Positions 1 to 10,228 of a stretch of DNA of 64,000 bases are shown piece by piece. The position numbers were made by a program, and so were the translations under genes. The notes under the pieces are model-generated. The model was not told where the DNA came from. It saw only the letters and a program-made list of their open reading frames with translations, and did not search any database. The stretch's first letter is position 1. Every line of letters begins with the position of its first letter. Source of the stretch: Kappaphycus alvarezii (Eukaryota; Rhodophyta; Florideophyceae; Gigartinales; Solieriaceae); assembly GCA_002205965.3 (NCBI GenBank), contig NADL03000053.1, positions 372,001-436,000 on the forward strand. Direction: 5' to 3'.

Positions 1-104
1 TCCTTATCTCTAGCATGATCGTCATAAGGATTAAGGACCTCCGTTTTCAGTACATTATCACTAGCCAGCCGAAAGAAATATCTTTAAGCTCATGTCTAGT
101 TCCG

Positions 105-374
105 CTACAAAGGAATAAAAAAGAAATCTCCGGTGAGATACGATTTCACTTGAGATACATTGAAGGGTTTTGCTGGGATATTAGCATCATCTCGCACATA
201 GACTAATTTCTTGTCGTAGTCCACGACCGAAACCTCAAATGGTCCAAGCCACTCACCAATGCGCCTAGATAAGATCTTCTCTCTCCTCAGAAATATCTTA
301 TCGCCGGGGTCAAACCTGCGGTCGGCGAAAGGTAGAACGGCGTTGGTAAGAGGGCGCTTGAGTTTGATAGCCAC
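105..374 (-). pseudogene. Copia-1 integrase C-terminal segment
   Basis: An open segment of 89 residues. It carries a DRRFDPGDKIFLRREK stretch followed by RIGEWLGPFEV and ends in PFNVSQVKSYL. This is the C-terminal part of a copia integrase, which in the intact polyprotein leads into RT. Copia-4 has the matching segment at 54162-54350 (IGDWLGPFTVESVEYNKKLVF). The segment joins the upstream integrase piece through a frame change near 370-400, and about 130 residues expected between the two are missing. Identification by family resemblance and by the internal homologue; confident for class, not for function. Confidence 0.75.
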
Positions 375-790
375 CTTTTTGAGATTCCATCTCAGTGTTG
401 GGCAGGCCAGTGTACACTGAGGCCCAGCTCTGGAGAAGCGGTTCTAAAACCGCATCCATAGAAACGCTTGGAAGAAATCTGGCTTCACTGAATTTGGTAC
501 CCTCATCTACAATTTGTAGCACGAGCTCATCGTCATGATACACGATGTCAAGCAGTATCCTCTCGTTAAACAGTAAAGATTCCGCGCCTAGCGTGACTCT
601 GAACCTTTTCGGGGCGTTTTGAATGAGTTGACAAGGATCAAAACGCCTCGAGAGGTCTTCTAGTGTCCGAATGGTCTCAGGTGTAGCGTGTTCTGGACGG
701 GAACTCTTGATTAAGTTCAAAAACTTCTCGGCACTTGGATGTAATAACTGCCGATCTAACGTTGCCAGCTGTGCCCTCGTGAATTACATT
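310..790 (-). pseudogene. Copia-1 integrase N-terminal zinc-binding and first catalytic segment
   Basis: From about 790 downward the minus strand reads a histidine-rich RQLLHPSAEKFLNLIK segment, typical of the pre-integrase zinc-binding region. Then come SRPEHATPETIRTLEDL and FNERILLDIVY, which holds the first catalytic Asp, then QIVDEGTKFSEARFL. It breaks off after WASVYTGLPN, where copia integrases normally run on to the second Asp and the Glu. Those two catalytic residues are absent here. The homologous Copia-4 segment at 53390-53700 shares the same order, including TPETLKVLEDI and FNERILLDVMY. Confidence 0.75.
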
Positions 791-852
791 TCGGTCGAAA
801 AGTATATTTCAGAGTACAGATGGTTTGTCGCTGAGAACATCATTGGGACATA

Positions 853-1220
853 TCACTCATCTAGGTGAACGGTATTCCAGTCTTGACTAGTATGAGAGAT
901 AATCTTAACGAGACGACTAGATACAATGCATGGTGTCATAGATTCTTTTTCGAAGACATCCATTCTAAAGAACGATGGTATTTTTGCATTAAATATATCC
1001 CAATTAACGCAAACACGCGCTATTGTAAGGATGTGCATATTTGAATAAAAACTCGGCCAGAGGAGTGGTAATTAGCCTCTACATACCTGAAAAAATTACA
1101 TGACGGAAGTATCTTCTTTTCTTGAATTCCAAGGGCGTTAAGAATCCAACTCAACTCCTTTAGACCTACGAAAGACTTAGAGGCGCCTGTATCACAGAGA
1201 AAGCCAGTTGAGCGTCTGGT
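853..1220 (-). pseudogene. Copia-1 aspartic protease remnant
   Basis: On the minus strand, bases 1193-1182 encode Asp-Thr-Gly-Ala, the retropepsin active-site motif, followed by SKSFVGLKELSWIL. This is the usual start of a retrotransposon protease. The downstream part to about 853 is open but shows frame changes. It lies between the gag zinc knuckle and the integrase, exactly where a copia protease belongs. The active-site motif itself is intact although the reading frame around it is not. Confidence 0.65.
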
Positions 1221-1396
1221 TTTACCTCAAATCTAATATTATGGACATGAACATCAGTCAAATAGACTTCTTGCGGCTCACCATCACAACGGATTTTCTC
1301 TTTTCATCCTATTGTTTTCCGGAGACGAGGTGGAAATTTGGAACGCCCTCGCCGCCTACCCGAAAGTACTGCTTAGCGCTAGTGGAGCCTTAATTG

Positions 1397-2994
1397 TTAA
1401 AAAGGGAGAAAGAAGCGATGTGAGTCCGAATTATGTCTTTTCGATAGACTCGATGGGACAAATTTTCTCCCCTCGCGCCGAAAAATGCGAATAGAAAGCG
1501 GCCAGTTCTTTTTCGTCACTATTACGCTCATTATCGTCGGACATGTTATCAAATTCTTTGGTCCTGCGCTTTTCAGCCTTGAAAAAATCGGTAATGATGT
1601 GAACTTAAGACTCTCCATCCTGCAAGAGGCTCCGAGTGTGTTTTCAATGTGTTCAGCTGGGCACTTGTGACGTGAACTCCAAGGAATACCGCATTTTAAA
1701 CACGCATTCTTTCGGCGGGCCTTCTCGATTGCCTTTGAATGGTAGCGGCCACAATAATCGCGTCCTTTACTATTGTAAGGACGATTGATCCCGCCATAAT
1801 GCATTATGCTGGTATCGAAATCTTCATCGTGCTGCAATACACCAGTTTTATTCGTCCACTTCGTCTCCTCGGTCAGAAGACGGATTTGGCGTAAGTTCTG
1901 AATAGACTCATGAAGAGTCGTGACAAAATTTTTGTACGAATAAGATTGTGAAGAAATGTCACGTATCGGAATGGTTGATCAGTTTTGAAATTCAGTTACA
2001 GCCTCGCAAATATATTCTATCTTATGCGAGTCCGAACGGAAGTCCGAGTAACACTGCGGGGATAGTTCATTGATGAGTTCGACCATTTCGTTAGTCCTTC
2101 AAATACGTTGATTATATTCCTTTCCTTCGTAAAATTGCGCAGCGAAGCTTCTCCAAAGTTCTTTGGATTTGCAGTTGCCTTGCGTCACTCACATACCCGG
2201 TGAACATTACATCTGTGATCATATTGAAGGACATGTAGTTGCGGCATTTATCTAAGAAAATTTCCTAGAGGCTCCATCGAGTACGTGAACAAAGTAAGCC
2301 CTTTAAGATGGTGAAAGACCATACTGACGAGCACATATCGCGTACAGTTTCACCGTTTCCATTACGTTCTTCTGAATCTTATCGGAGAATTTGAACTATT
2401 TGAACATGTACAGTACATGGGTTGGCTTACGTGAGTTTTCATGGTGATTGTGACCACCACCGACGGAAGGCGTAGTCGGGATTACGGGGTTGACGAAGTA
2501 ACATTTCCATTAAGACCATGTACTACCAGAAACTGTCGAATAGAGTCTTGAGAAGGCGGAACTGACGGTCTATTATATGTACCCGAGTAGACATCAACAT
2601 TTTAAACAGCTATATACCCGGCAGGGTTGTGTCGAGTCACTTCTACTGTGATCTAAGGGTTCGATAGTCTCAGCTGGTTTGAAGGTGCGGCTTCTTGGGT
2701 ACGTAAACCATTATTGCCATTTACAGGAATAACTCCAGGATTAAACTTCAGCTTTTCAATATTGAAGAACTGAGGAGTAAAAATGTGCGACGGCAAAAGA
2801 AGTAAGTACAACAGATATTCATGTATATATTCCCCACCGGGTAATACGAACGTAGTAGACTCAGTAGATGATCCATTTTGTGCCTCAGGCGTGAAGAATA
2901 GAACAGTAGCTTTGGCTTCGGAGAAGAGCAACACGGATAACACATCCTGTGAGTATGTTGTGCTGATCTTCTCCAGGATCAAGATCTTCTTCAT
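1397..2994 (-). pseudogene. Copia-1 gag region with CX2C...HXC zinc knuckle
   Basis: The knuckle lies at 1702-1661 and reads CLKCGIPWSSRHKC. Its spacing is the variant CX2CG...HXC type rather than the classical CX2CX4HX4C. Copia-4 has the counterpart CYKCGAPNWNPAYKC at 52585-52629, where the His has become Tyr. The gag body towards 2994 is broken by stops. One open piece covers 2653-2994 (113 residues) but could be fortuitous. Gag would form the particle and bind RNA through the knuckle. Confidence 0.6.
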
Positions 2995-3338
2995 GATCTT
3001 GTCAATCTGCCACTTAAACTACGAACGCGAGATCGGTATCTTGAGACAATGTCATGTGGTTCGAACCTTAGAGTTATCACGTATTGTCAAACAACTCAAA
3101 CGGGTCTCGAATTCGGATTAACGTGAAACCCGCTTTGTTGAGTCTTTCTTCTCCGTTTGTACAATCAAACTGAGGGATAAGAAAGAAATAGTTCGTAGGG
3201 TAGATAGCAGATTTTATTAAAAAGGGGCCAGCGCTGTCACGACGGCAGATTTTACGGACTCGAATGTCAGCGTAGTATGTCTTCTTAGTGGAATGGTGTA
3301 TCGCGGAGAAGGCGGGGTCCGGTTGGGGAGGATGGGTA

Positions 3339-3620
3339 AAGTACTGCACACAGTATTATACAGTAGTACAGTATTGTACAGTAGTGTACTATGACTTGAT
3401 GTACTGTACTGCACTACTGCACAGTATTGTACAGTAGTGTACTATGACTTGATGTCCTGATCCGATCGTATGTTCAGATCAGGGGGTTCAAATCCAGAGT
3501 ATAATATGCACTCTGTACTGCGCAATTGTACAGTACAGCACGCCGAGATTTTGACAAGGGGAACCTTTTATGTACAGTACAGTACTGTACAATACATATT
3601 ACCGTACAGTACATATTGTC
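3339..3620. repeat. GTACAGTA-rich tract with 53-bp tandem duplication
   Basis: The tract is dense in overlapping TACAGTA/TACTGTA words. A 34-bp block beginning CAGTATTGTACAG and ending ATGACTTGATGT occurs at 3369-3402 and again at 3422-3455, a period of 53 bp. The word GTACAGTAC and its complement GTACTGTAC recur at many other places in the window, so this is the densest node of a dispersed motif rather than an isolated microsatellite. Confidence 0.75.
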
Positions 3621-3649
3621 ACGATAACATCAAATAACTTTGTTCATTT

Positions 3650-4270
3650 TGTTTCTCTAGACAACTGCAACGTGCAGGGCCACCAATTAACCAGCTTTGG
3701 AGGGGGAGGCAAACATCTGCATGTTGCGGACTACGACCAATCACTGATGCTGCATACGTGTACAAAATGGCATAGCTCAGCCTTTGTTGTTGAAGCAGGA
3801 ATGACATCTTTGCCTTCGCGCTCCCGATACAGGCCGCGGCGACGGCCACCTAGTCGTCGCAGACGGGCATCCCAGGGAGTCAAAGGCTAGCGGCACAAAA
3901 TGCCATCCCAGTTTCGAGAGTCCAGGTAGAGCTTGGTCAGGAATGGCGGCGATTCCGTCGTTCCGCGGCATTTGAGGCGGCGCGCGCTTCCCGGGGCGGG
4001 CTCCCTTGGAACGAAAGCACTGTTGGAAAGGAGAGCAGACTGTGACGTCATCCGCTACTGGGGGAGGGGGCGTGGGGTTGTCCGCAGAGGTAGTCGGGTG
4101 GACAACGATGTCGGCGAATTTGTCGTCCAGTCCAGGAAGTAAATACGGGACTTCGTCGTGGACGCCGGCTCCATCTGTTCTGAATAGGTCCTTGTCGAGC
4201 ACTTTTGCCACAGCTTCGTGGCGGTTATTCCGACCGAGGCCTTTGTTCGAAAGGTAACGAGGTGGTCCAT
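3650..4270 (-). pseudogene. LINE (non-LTR) ORF2 C-terminal remnant, copy a
   Basis: Minus-strand frames read a former HHLVTC-type motif (DHLVTFRTK), then GLGRNNRHEAVAKVLDKD, YLLPGLDDKFADIVV, DDVTVCSPFQQ and FVPLAFDSLGCPSATT. In non-LTR retrotransposons this order follows the RT: a Cys/His motif, then a folded C-terminal region with a D..VTVCSP stretch. The open piece at 3777-4211 (144 residues) covers most of it, with a frame change near 4200. No RT domain is attached. Class is inferred from motif order; the clade is not determined. Confidence 0.6.
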
Positions 4271-4506
4271 GATAGTCCTTGATTCCGTGCAGTACGTAGT
4301 ACAGTATACTGTATAGTGAACTACACTAATTAAGGTTGTCTTCTCACTCGTCTCTCAAATCCCTTCTTGATTCCTCATGCAGGCCACACACGTCTTCAGT
4401 TTTATCCCGACTTTTTGCTCATGACTTGAAGTGCTGCAGTCGCCACAGACCACCACTTTCTCAAAGTTCATTCAGAAGCTGTAGTTTTGGATACAGCGTC
4501 CAACCC

Positions 4507-5885
4507 TCAGTGCTGCACCCCCTCCATCTGGTTCACAGTTCCATCTAGAGTTCCAGATTCGTCCCACTCGGATAACGTCAGCGAATTGCCGCGATCGTCC
4601 AACCCTTCGTACACCTGCACGGAGTAATCCACTCGCCTGTTGTTTTGAAGCATGCTATCGCATCGATTTATCCGCAGCGCATCCTTCAGAACTACCTCAA
4701 TCCCCAAATGAACGTCATTGTTTGTGAAGATTCGAATGATGATTCGAAGTGCTACTACCGCCAGCGAAGTGATACCCAATACTGCAAACGTTGCAAAACT
4801 CCTTCGACGAGTCAGAAACTCTAGATTGTCCCCTTTGAGTGACTCCTGCGTTTCCACATTGAGTAAGTTGAACTCTGTTGATTCGATAAGCGTGAACTTT
4901 TCATTTCAAAGTCCAAAAGATTCTGTATTCTTTCTCGTCGTAGATACAATAATGAAGGTCCAACTAAAGGACCTCGAACCCTCATCTCCCGGTTCCTCTG
5001 TTATATTCAAAGGTCCCTCTGCCAAACCACCCATGCCGCAAGCAGCGGCAACAGCTCTTGCTCCATTTTCGAATAATCTACGGGCGTAGGCCGTATTTAT
5101 CGATCTTTTCACGCGAAATACTCCGCTATTTGTTCTCACGTCTGAGAGCATAACCAGAAATGATTGACGGCTCCGCGTGAAACTCAACAAGAACAGCCTC
5201 TTGCGGTACTCGAAGCACTTGACTTGTAGCACTTTGTCCGTAACTCATGCGAAAGGTGCCATTTCTAACAAGGAGTCCAGAAGTTTCATTCTCCACGACA
5301 GAAGCTTCGGCGCATATGTAGAATTCCGCCTCCGGCGATTCCAGTCGGCTAAGCTTAGTATTGTATCTGACAAACCTCGATAGTTAGTCCAGTTACGGGT
5401 GTGGAAAGGTCTTCGTTAAGGCCGAAAGCAAGACCTCCAAAGCTAACGTCTCTAAACGTAACTGGAAAATCACGCTCAATGGTGATAAAAACTGCGAGGG
5501 TACTGGCAAAGGGAGCTGCGATTAGAAGTACAAAGAATTTGAAGAGGACTCGTGCTGGAATGCGGACACGTTGATGTTCCATTTGGGAATGGGCGTCTCT
5601 AGAGGACTTCAAGCCTAGGAACTTCCAGCGGGTAATAGTGCGTGATATGTTGAGACTTGCCATGATGGTGAGGAGGGAAGAATCCTCAGTGAGAACGAGG
5701 GTAGAGATATCTGACGCTGTGGCTTGCCCTGGTGATTTGAGGCCTAGAGCAATGTCAAAAATGATGGCGGCGAGTTGATACGTAAGAATGGTTGTCAGGA
5801 TAGCAACGAGAAAGGCATTGAGAATTTCATTCGGCGGTTGATAGTTGTTGATTGTCCTGTTGATGTTGGGATAAGTAATAATACC
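4507..5885 (-). pseudogene. Putative multi-pass membrane protein locus (host-like), broken or intron-containing
   Basis: This is the most host-like locus. On the minus strand an uninterrupted frame runs from about 5885 to 5355. It has a hydrophobic stretch AFLVAILTTILTYQLAAIIF and a second around FKFFVLLIAAPFASTLAVF, then a Gly/Phe-rich segment. Coding-like pieces continue in shifted frames: around 5340-5115 (FYICAEASVVENETSGLL), 5232-4906 (ACGMGGLAEGPLNITEEPG), and 4857-4507. The last has a third hydrophobic helix (FATFAVLGITSLAVVALRII) and a C-terminal tail with DALRINRCDSML. A TACTAAG branch-like site followed by TTAG at about 5352 suggests short introns. The phases I tried do not join cleanly, so I call it a probable pseudogene. 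Family not recognised. Confidence 0.45.
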
Positions 5886-6240
5886 GTCTCAATCATGGCG
5901 AGTCGGTGATGGGAACACGTTTGGGAAGAGAGGATGGAAGTAGCTAGGTCGGAGCCGTTCAAGATGATAACCAGAGAAAAGCTGCAGGGTGACCCGAGCT
6001 GAACGGAATGTGAACGTGTTGAGGGTGGCCGAGATCATTGGTGAAGGGGGGACGACAAAGCTGCGGAGGGTTGAGGGCTGAGATGATTAAGAACGCATTG
6101 TGTCGTTTTGACGTCACGGTTGCTGGTGACAAGGCATGTTTGTCGAAAGTCAGAACATTTAAGGGGTCATGTTTCCCCACGGATATTTACAGTGATAAGA
6201 GACACCGGCACTAAGTGTTTCGCCATCGATCAATGAATGA
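5886..6240 (-). other. Upstream part of membrane-protein locus, coding status unclear
   Basis: An open minus-strand segment at 6180-5959 (73 residues, starting MGKHDPLNV) precedes the membrane-protein pieces and could be a 5' exon or leader. It shows no domain. A stop lies just before the long open frame that begins near 5885, so a splice or a break would be needed to join them. Confidence 0.25.
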
Positions 6241-6254
6241 AATATCAACTATCA

Positions 6255-6365
6255 TTGATACTGTCCGTACAGTACGTACTGTACTGTATGCAATGTACTG
6301 CACTGTACTGTACAGTACAGTACAGTACAGCATGTACAGGATACTGTATGTGCATTACTGTAATA
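6255..6365. repeat. TACTGTAC/GTACAGTA tract
   Basis: The stretch alternates TACTGTAC and GTACAGTAC words with little else, ending near ACTGTATGTGCATTACTG. It produces long spurious frames on the minus strand rich in Tyr and Cys. It terminates the LINE remnant copy b on its 3' side. Confidence 0.7.
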
Positions 6366-6379
6366 GTTGATGGCGTAGA

Positions 6380-7040
6380 TATTCGTGCAGTTTGGGGGTG
6401 CATGATGATGCGAACTGGACTTTCTCTGGGTCGGCTGAGGAGTCTCATTGATAATGCTGATGGCTGCAGTGGTTTTTGCAGCAGAGAGCCACGAATGGCG
6501 GAGAAGCCTTGACATAGATCGTGGTGATCTCGACCGTAAGCGCCTGAAATGCGCACGCCAGCACGACGCGCAGAAAAGATAAGGAGAGGTGGAACTAGGC
6601 GGGAGGGGGTGTTGCAGCACAGTGATAACTCCAATTTCCTTACAGAGGCGGAGCAAAGCATCGCGAAGAACATTATGACCGCGGGTCTGGCCGTCCTCGT
6701 ACTTGCAAGTAAGAGCACACTTACTATCGGAGTCGAGAAGGGAGGCCACCTCATTAGATCGCTCAGAACAGACGGGAGAGCGTGTGTCGCCAGGAAAAAG
6801 AGGCATGCCGAGACGGAGGGATACGGCAACAATCCAAGCTTGGGACAGCGCAGTCAAACACGCCAACTTCCAGTCGGCGACGGATCATCATCCTCCACAT
6901 CGTATCATATGTTGGGCCTACTGCAGACGGATGTACGGTGAGGAAGGCTGCTGTAGGCATCTCCAAGTATGTTTGACGGTGGATCCTCCCCCGAATATCG
7001 GCTTCCGAGTCCAATTTGGGACCTGTAAACCTCACCCAAT
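6380..7040 (-). pseudogene. LINE ORF2 C-terminal remnant, copy b (Cys/His motif region)
   Basis: The minus-strand frame at 6866-6252 begins with LSQAWIVAVSLRLGMPLFPG. It continues through SKCALTCKYEDGQTRGHN and VLRDALLRLCKEIGVITV. The pattern (hydrophobic LRLG block, then C..., ALTC, GG/R.HN..RD) is the Cys/His region that follows RT in many non-LTR retrotransposons. An upstream piece in another frame (7035-6763) supplies TYLEMPTAAFL and may be the preceding linker. No RT motifs are attached. A second overlapping frame (6832-6245) is a shadow. Remnant only; stops interrupt it beyond 6500. Confidence 0.55.
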
Positions 7041-7103
7041 CGTCTTCTTCTTTCCCAAAGAGCTTTACTGCCGACTCGCACCAGGCTCAATACAAAACGC
7101 AGT

Positions 7104-7466
7104 GTGAATTATCGGGCTTTGAAGCAAGACTGGCCGCTGTCAGTGTTTCCGGAAGAACACCATGTCCGTTACGACGCTTGGGTGGAGTCGTCGGACAAAC
7201 TCAAGCAGGTGGCTATCGGCGTCCGCAATACTTTTCGCACGGTGCCTACCCCAGGGTCGCTGGGGCATCTCACCTGTTCAGAGGGGATAACTGGGGTGTT
7301 TTTAATCCATGAAAAATGTGGTCAGCTGTTCCTTGAGGGATGTCGTGATGTGGGTAAAGGTTTACAATGTGAAGGATTGGCGGGAAGCCTGTTCAGAGTC
7401 AATGATGCTTTCCGCATACCACGCAGAATTCAGCGTCGCCACGGGAGGAGCGGACGCAGGTATTGA
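7104..7466 (+). other. Open 120-codon segment overlapping a LINE 3' tail
   Basis: The plus strand is open for 120 codons (MNYRALKQDWPLSVFPEEHH...), with no recognised domain. Its second half (7287-7440) is a copy of the LINE 3' tail also found at 37555-37665, so at least that half is read through non-coding repeat. The first half may be part of an older LINE or chance. Confidence 0.25.
7287..7440 (-). repeat. LINE 3' tail copy (GGGGTGTTTTT type)
   Basis: From GGGGTGTTTTTAATC onward, through GTCAGCTGTTCCTTGAGGGA and GGATTGGCGGGAAGCC, this matches 37560-37660 almost base for base. At 37.5 kb the same block is the 3' untranslated tail of a minus-strand LINE ORF. The coding part is missing here, so this is a severely 5'-truncated insertion, as expected of LINE target-primed integration. 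Confidence 0.65.
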
Positions 7467-7489
7467 GGAGAATACCTGAATTTCATTGT

Positions 7490-8035
7490 GAACCCACAGG
7501 TGGCTAACGCCTCTCCAGCGCAATTCCAGCCCGCGCCTCGGTCGCCGCTTCGGTGCCGTCCTGGGCTCCCAGACACTCTGCGTCCGCCCTGTTAACGCGC
7601 CTGTCTTTCCTCCCCTCCCCGCTAATCTCATTCCTGCACCCTCCACAGGTCCCGTCTCGCCTGCTCTCCTCCCCATTGTGATCGCCGGGATCGGCCCCAT
7701 TTAGCCGCTTACCCCCTCACGGGACATCCGGACACCCTCCGCTTTCCCTCTGCTTCCTTGCCATCGCTCCATCTTCGGACCGTCCGCAGGCCTTCGATTT
7801 GCGTAAGACGGTACCGTCTCTCCTCCGCACGGTGCATCTCTCCCCCGCTGTCCCTCCCGCCCCACATCATCAACCCCAGCGTCAGTCGCTGCGCGGTGAT
7901 TTGCGTACCGGACGCCGATCATCGCGCCCTCGTTGCCGCCTTTGATGCCACCCGCCTGAACCGCGCCGCCCAGCAAGTGAGTACGACACTGCTTTGTCAG
8001 CTGAACACTGGTGTTCACATCAGCAGGGGAGAAAT
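7490..8035. other. GC- and CT-rich patch, no assignable gene
   Basis: Base composition changes sharply to GC-rich with CT runs (CCTCCCC, CTCTCC). Both strands are open for about 100 codons (plus 7758-8039, minus 8018-7701), which is a by-product of composition. A plus-strand reading gives CVPDADHRALVAAFDATRLN near its end, which looks coherent, but no family was recognised. The block ends where a LINE tail begins at about 8041. Confidence 0.3.
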
Positions 8036-8040
8036 GTAGG

Positions 8041-8490
8041 GTAAATGTGGGGTGATTTAATATCTGAAAGATATGGTCGGTTGTGGCCCGGAATATCCTG
8101 CAGGGGTGCCCAGTAATACCTCCTAAATTACCCTAAATAGCCGGCTTGTGTGGGGTGATTTAATATTTTAAAGATATGTGTTATACTGCCAACAGTGCGT
8201 ACAATATTCGGCCAAAATTTGGCTCCTGAGAGCCATGTACAGTATTGCACATGGCCTCAAATTTGGATCGCCCGAGCTATGTACAGTACAGGGGGAAAAT
8301 TGGGGTGGTTTAATGATTGAAAAATAGGTTAGCCTATGTTCCAAAACGCATCAAATAATTGGTACAAGTGGTCGGGATGGGGAGCCAAGAAACGGAATTA
8401 ATCCGGTTCAAAGTCGCTAAAAGGCTGACTCGAGGCCAGCCAGCAGGGAGGCCGCGTTGGACGTGGCAGCCATGTACAGTGCCTTGCACG
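8041..8490 (-). repeat. Stack of LINE 3' ends (copy c)
   Basis: GGGGTG(A/G)TTTAAT occurs at 8049, 8152 and 8302, each followed by a short degenerate tail and AAAGATATG-like words. Further right, the minus strand at about 8470-8395 encodes SNAASLLAGLESAF and a stop. This matches the C terminus SNAACLLAGLQTVF of the LINE at 37.7 kb. I read this as up to three 5'-truncated LINE insertions of one orientation stacked on one another. Confidence 0.55.
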
Positions 8491-8619
8491 GCTCTGGGTC
8501 ACATATTGTGAACATCGCACTAGAACACAGTGCGATAAGCACAACAACCGGGAGAAAAAGTTGTGTACATGCTAATTTGTGCTACTTTGTGACTGTATTC
8601 TAGGTTCAGCGCATTTGAC

Positions 8620-8700
8620 ATTTCTGAGTTGTCTATATAAAGACGGCTGAGGAGGGATTCGGACCAGACCCAGAGAGAAAAGCAACTACCCAACCCCAAC
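8620..8700 (+). promoter_or_regulatory. TATA-like promoter or LTR leader
   Basis: TCTATATAAAGACGG at about 8625 is followed about 30 bases on by a purine-rich start-like stretch and a C/A-rich leader (ACCCAACCCCAACACC). This resembles a class II promoter of an LTR element or gene. No matching second LTR was found in the window. Confidence 0.3.
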
Positions 8701-8790
8701 ACCAAACCATTCCAAATACTAACAAGATAAACACTACCACAATCACCACGTTGCCTTGTCCTGTCTGTTGTCCTCAATGCAGTGGCTTTT

Positions 8791-8912
8791 CTTGTCTCCT
8801 TGGACTTACAGTGCGCATACCGAAGTTTAAAGAGGCAATACCCATTATACTGCAGGTGTCCCTTGTCTCTTTGGACTTTCAGTGCTTAGGTCGAAGTTCA
8901 AGGGGCACTTCT
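8791..8912 (+). repeat. 71-bp imperfect tandem repeat
   Basis: CTTGTCTCCTTGGACTTACA at 8791 recurs as CTTGTCTCTTTGGACTTTCA at 8862. In both copies it is followed by CAGTGC and a (C/T)CGAAGTT(T/C)AA block. The repeat lies in the leader downstream of the TATA-like site at 8625. Confidence 0.6.
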
Positions 8913-9074
8913 CTCAACGAATGCTAGAATTCAAAAATTCCTTGCATTTATGGGGAAACGGGGTGGTAGAGGGCTTGCGAAACCACTACGGACGCACCAA
9001 GACCACTACGGCTACTAAGGGTTGAGTTAAAGGGAAAGATTGGCAGGTTTTATTGGTAGCGATAGGAAACAGAC

Positions 9075-9212
9075 GGAGATTGAACTGGTTATAAAACGAA
9101 AATAAACAAAATAAACAAAATAAAAAAAGGACAAAATAAAACAGAAACAAAGAAACAAAAAGAAAACAGAAAAAGAGAAACAAAATCAAAACAAAAATAT
9201 TAAAATAAGTGA
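9075..9212. repeat. A-rich low-complexity tract
   Basis: AAACAAAATAAAAAAAGG-type sequence; on the minus strand it reads as a Phe/Leu/Tyr-rich spurious frame (9231-8986). No gene. Confidence 0.75.
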
Positions 9213-9447
9213 CCCCTTCCAGTACCCTCACAGTCCGTTTCTTTTTTATGGTTGGTTTTGGCCGGGAATTTCCTACAGGTTGACTAGTATTATCTCCTAA
9301 ATATCCCGAAAAATCCAGCTGGAGGCCGCCTAGAAGACAAGCAGACGATTAGCAGGGTGTTAGTATATCTTTACAAGTTGTACAGTATGGCGCAGAAGCG
9401 TGCAGAAGATATTCAGAGAATATTAGGGTAGCGTTGCACTAATTTTC

Positions 9448-10005
9448 ATGACATTTATTAAAAATCCTAATGTAATCGCATTACAGTGGAAAAGTACTGC
9501 AAGTGGTGCTATTGTTTGGTGCCTTTCGAATATTCATTCTGCCAGGTGGCAATACTCTTGTGTCGTGCGCCTGTTAATATGGGGGGAGAAATTGGGGTGC
9601 TTTACAGTTTGGGGTATACGGTACAATAGGACAGTAATTTTCCGAAGACTAAGAGCAAGACTACCAGTGTTCTATTTCAACAAAACTACAGAGATTTTAG
9701 AAATGATCCAACTTTTGGGATCCTTATCAGGAACAAATTTCTATTTTGGGTCTCTAAATCAGCACAAAATCTCTTTTTCATTCCTATACCCACGCAATAT
9801 AAAAATGTATAAAGAAACAGATGTCCACAAATTTACAACTCTCTACATCTCTTTCTGTGCGGGACCGTCTGTTCCCGCCAAATACTTCCGCCGAGGAACA
9901 AAAATGCCTTTACACCCCCATGAAAGCTCCTACACCGCTACATCCTACCGAGATGTTGACGGGCTCCCGTTCAAACTGGCGGTTCACCCAGACCCACGAA
10001 CATGA
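9448..10005 (+). other. 185-codon open frame, unassigned
   Basis: This is one of the longest open frames in the window (starts MTFIKNPNVIALQ). It contains a LINE-tail word (GGGGTG at 9594) and TATA-like AATATAAAAATG at 9797, which argues against it being one true protein. An overlapping frame at 9821-10069 (MSTNLQLST...) starts just after the TATA-like word and could instead be the 5' part of a gag-like ORF. No domain was recognised in either. Confidence 0.2.
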
Positions 10006-10228
10006 GAATATTCACTCAGCAGCCTCTCATCTATCCATCCTGCAGCAGCTTTCGCTTTCGCTGATGTAGGCATCGGAGCTAGAAACACCCCCGCCATCTC
10101 CACACCCGCCACATTTCCTCCTCCCAATCGACAACAAACTAATTCTATATCTAAACTATACAAACGTTCTCCATATACACCTTCATAACTGGTACCACCA
10201 ACAAATCTTAAGGCAAACATGTTGGCAT

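Larger units (their letters stand above)
1..2994 (-). mobile_element. Copia-1: truncated, decayed Ty1/copia retrotransposon (left part outside window)
   Basis: Read on the minus strand, the order is gag, zinc knuckle, DTGA protease, HHCC and first integrase segment, then integrase C terminus. The RT and RNase H would lie beyond the left edge. This gag-PR-IN order before RT is the Ty1/copia arrangement. Integrase and zinc-knuckle segments match those of Copia-4 closely (shared words FNERILLD and IGEWLGPF/IGDWLGPF), so both belong to one lineage. Numerous stops and frame changes show it is dead. No 5' LTR was recognised near 3.0-3.3 kb, so the right boundary is approximate. Confidence 0.8.

Noticed and set aside
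3480-3505. B-box-like GGGTTCAAATCC as part of a tRNA
   Set aside because: The bases around it do not form a T stem, and no A box lies upstream at a suitable distance.
6245-6832. 195-codon minus-strand ORF as a gene
   Set aside because: It shadows the LINE frame 6252-6866 and ends in TACTGTAC-derived Tyr/Cys repeats.
8986-9231. 81-codon Phe/Leu-rich ORF as a membrane protein
   Set aside because: It is the complement of an A-rich low-complexity tract.
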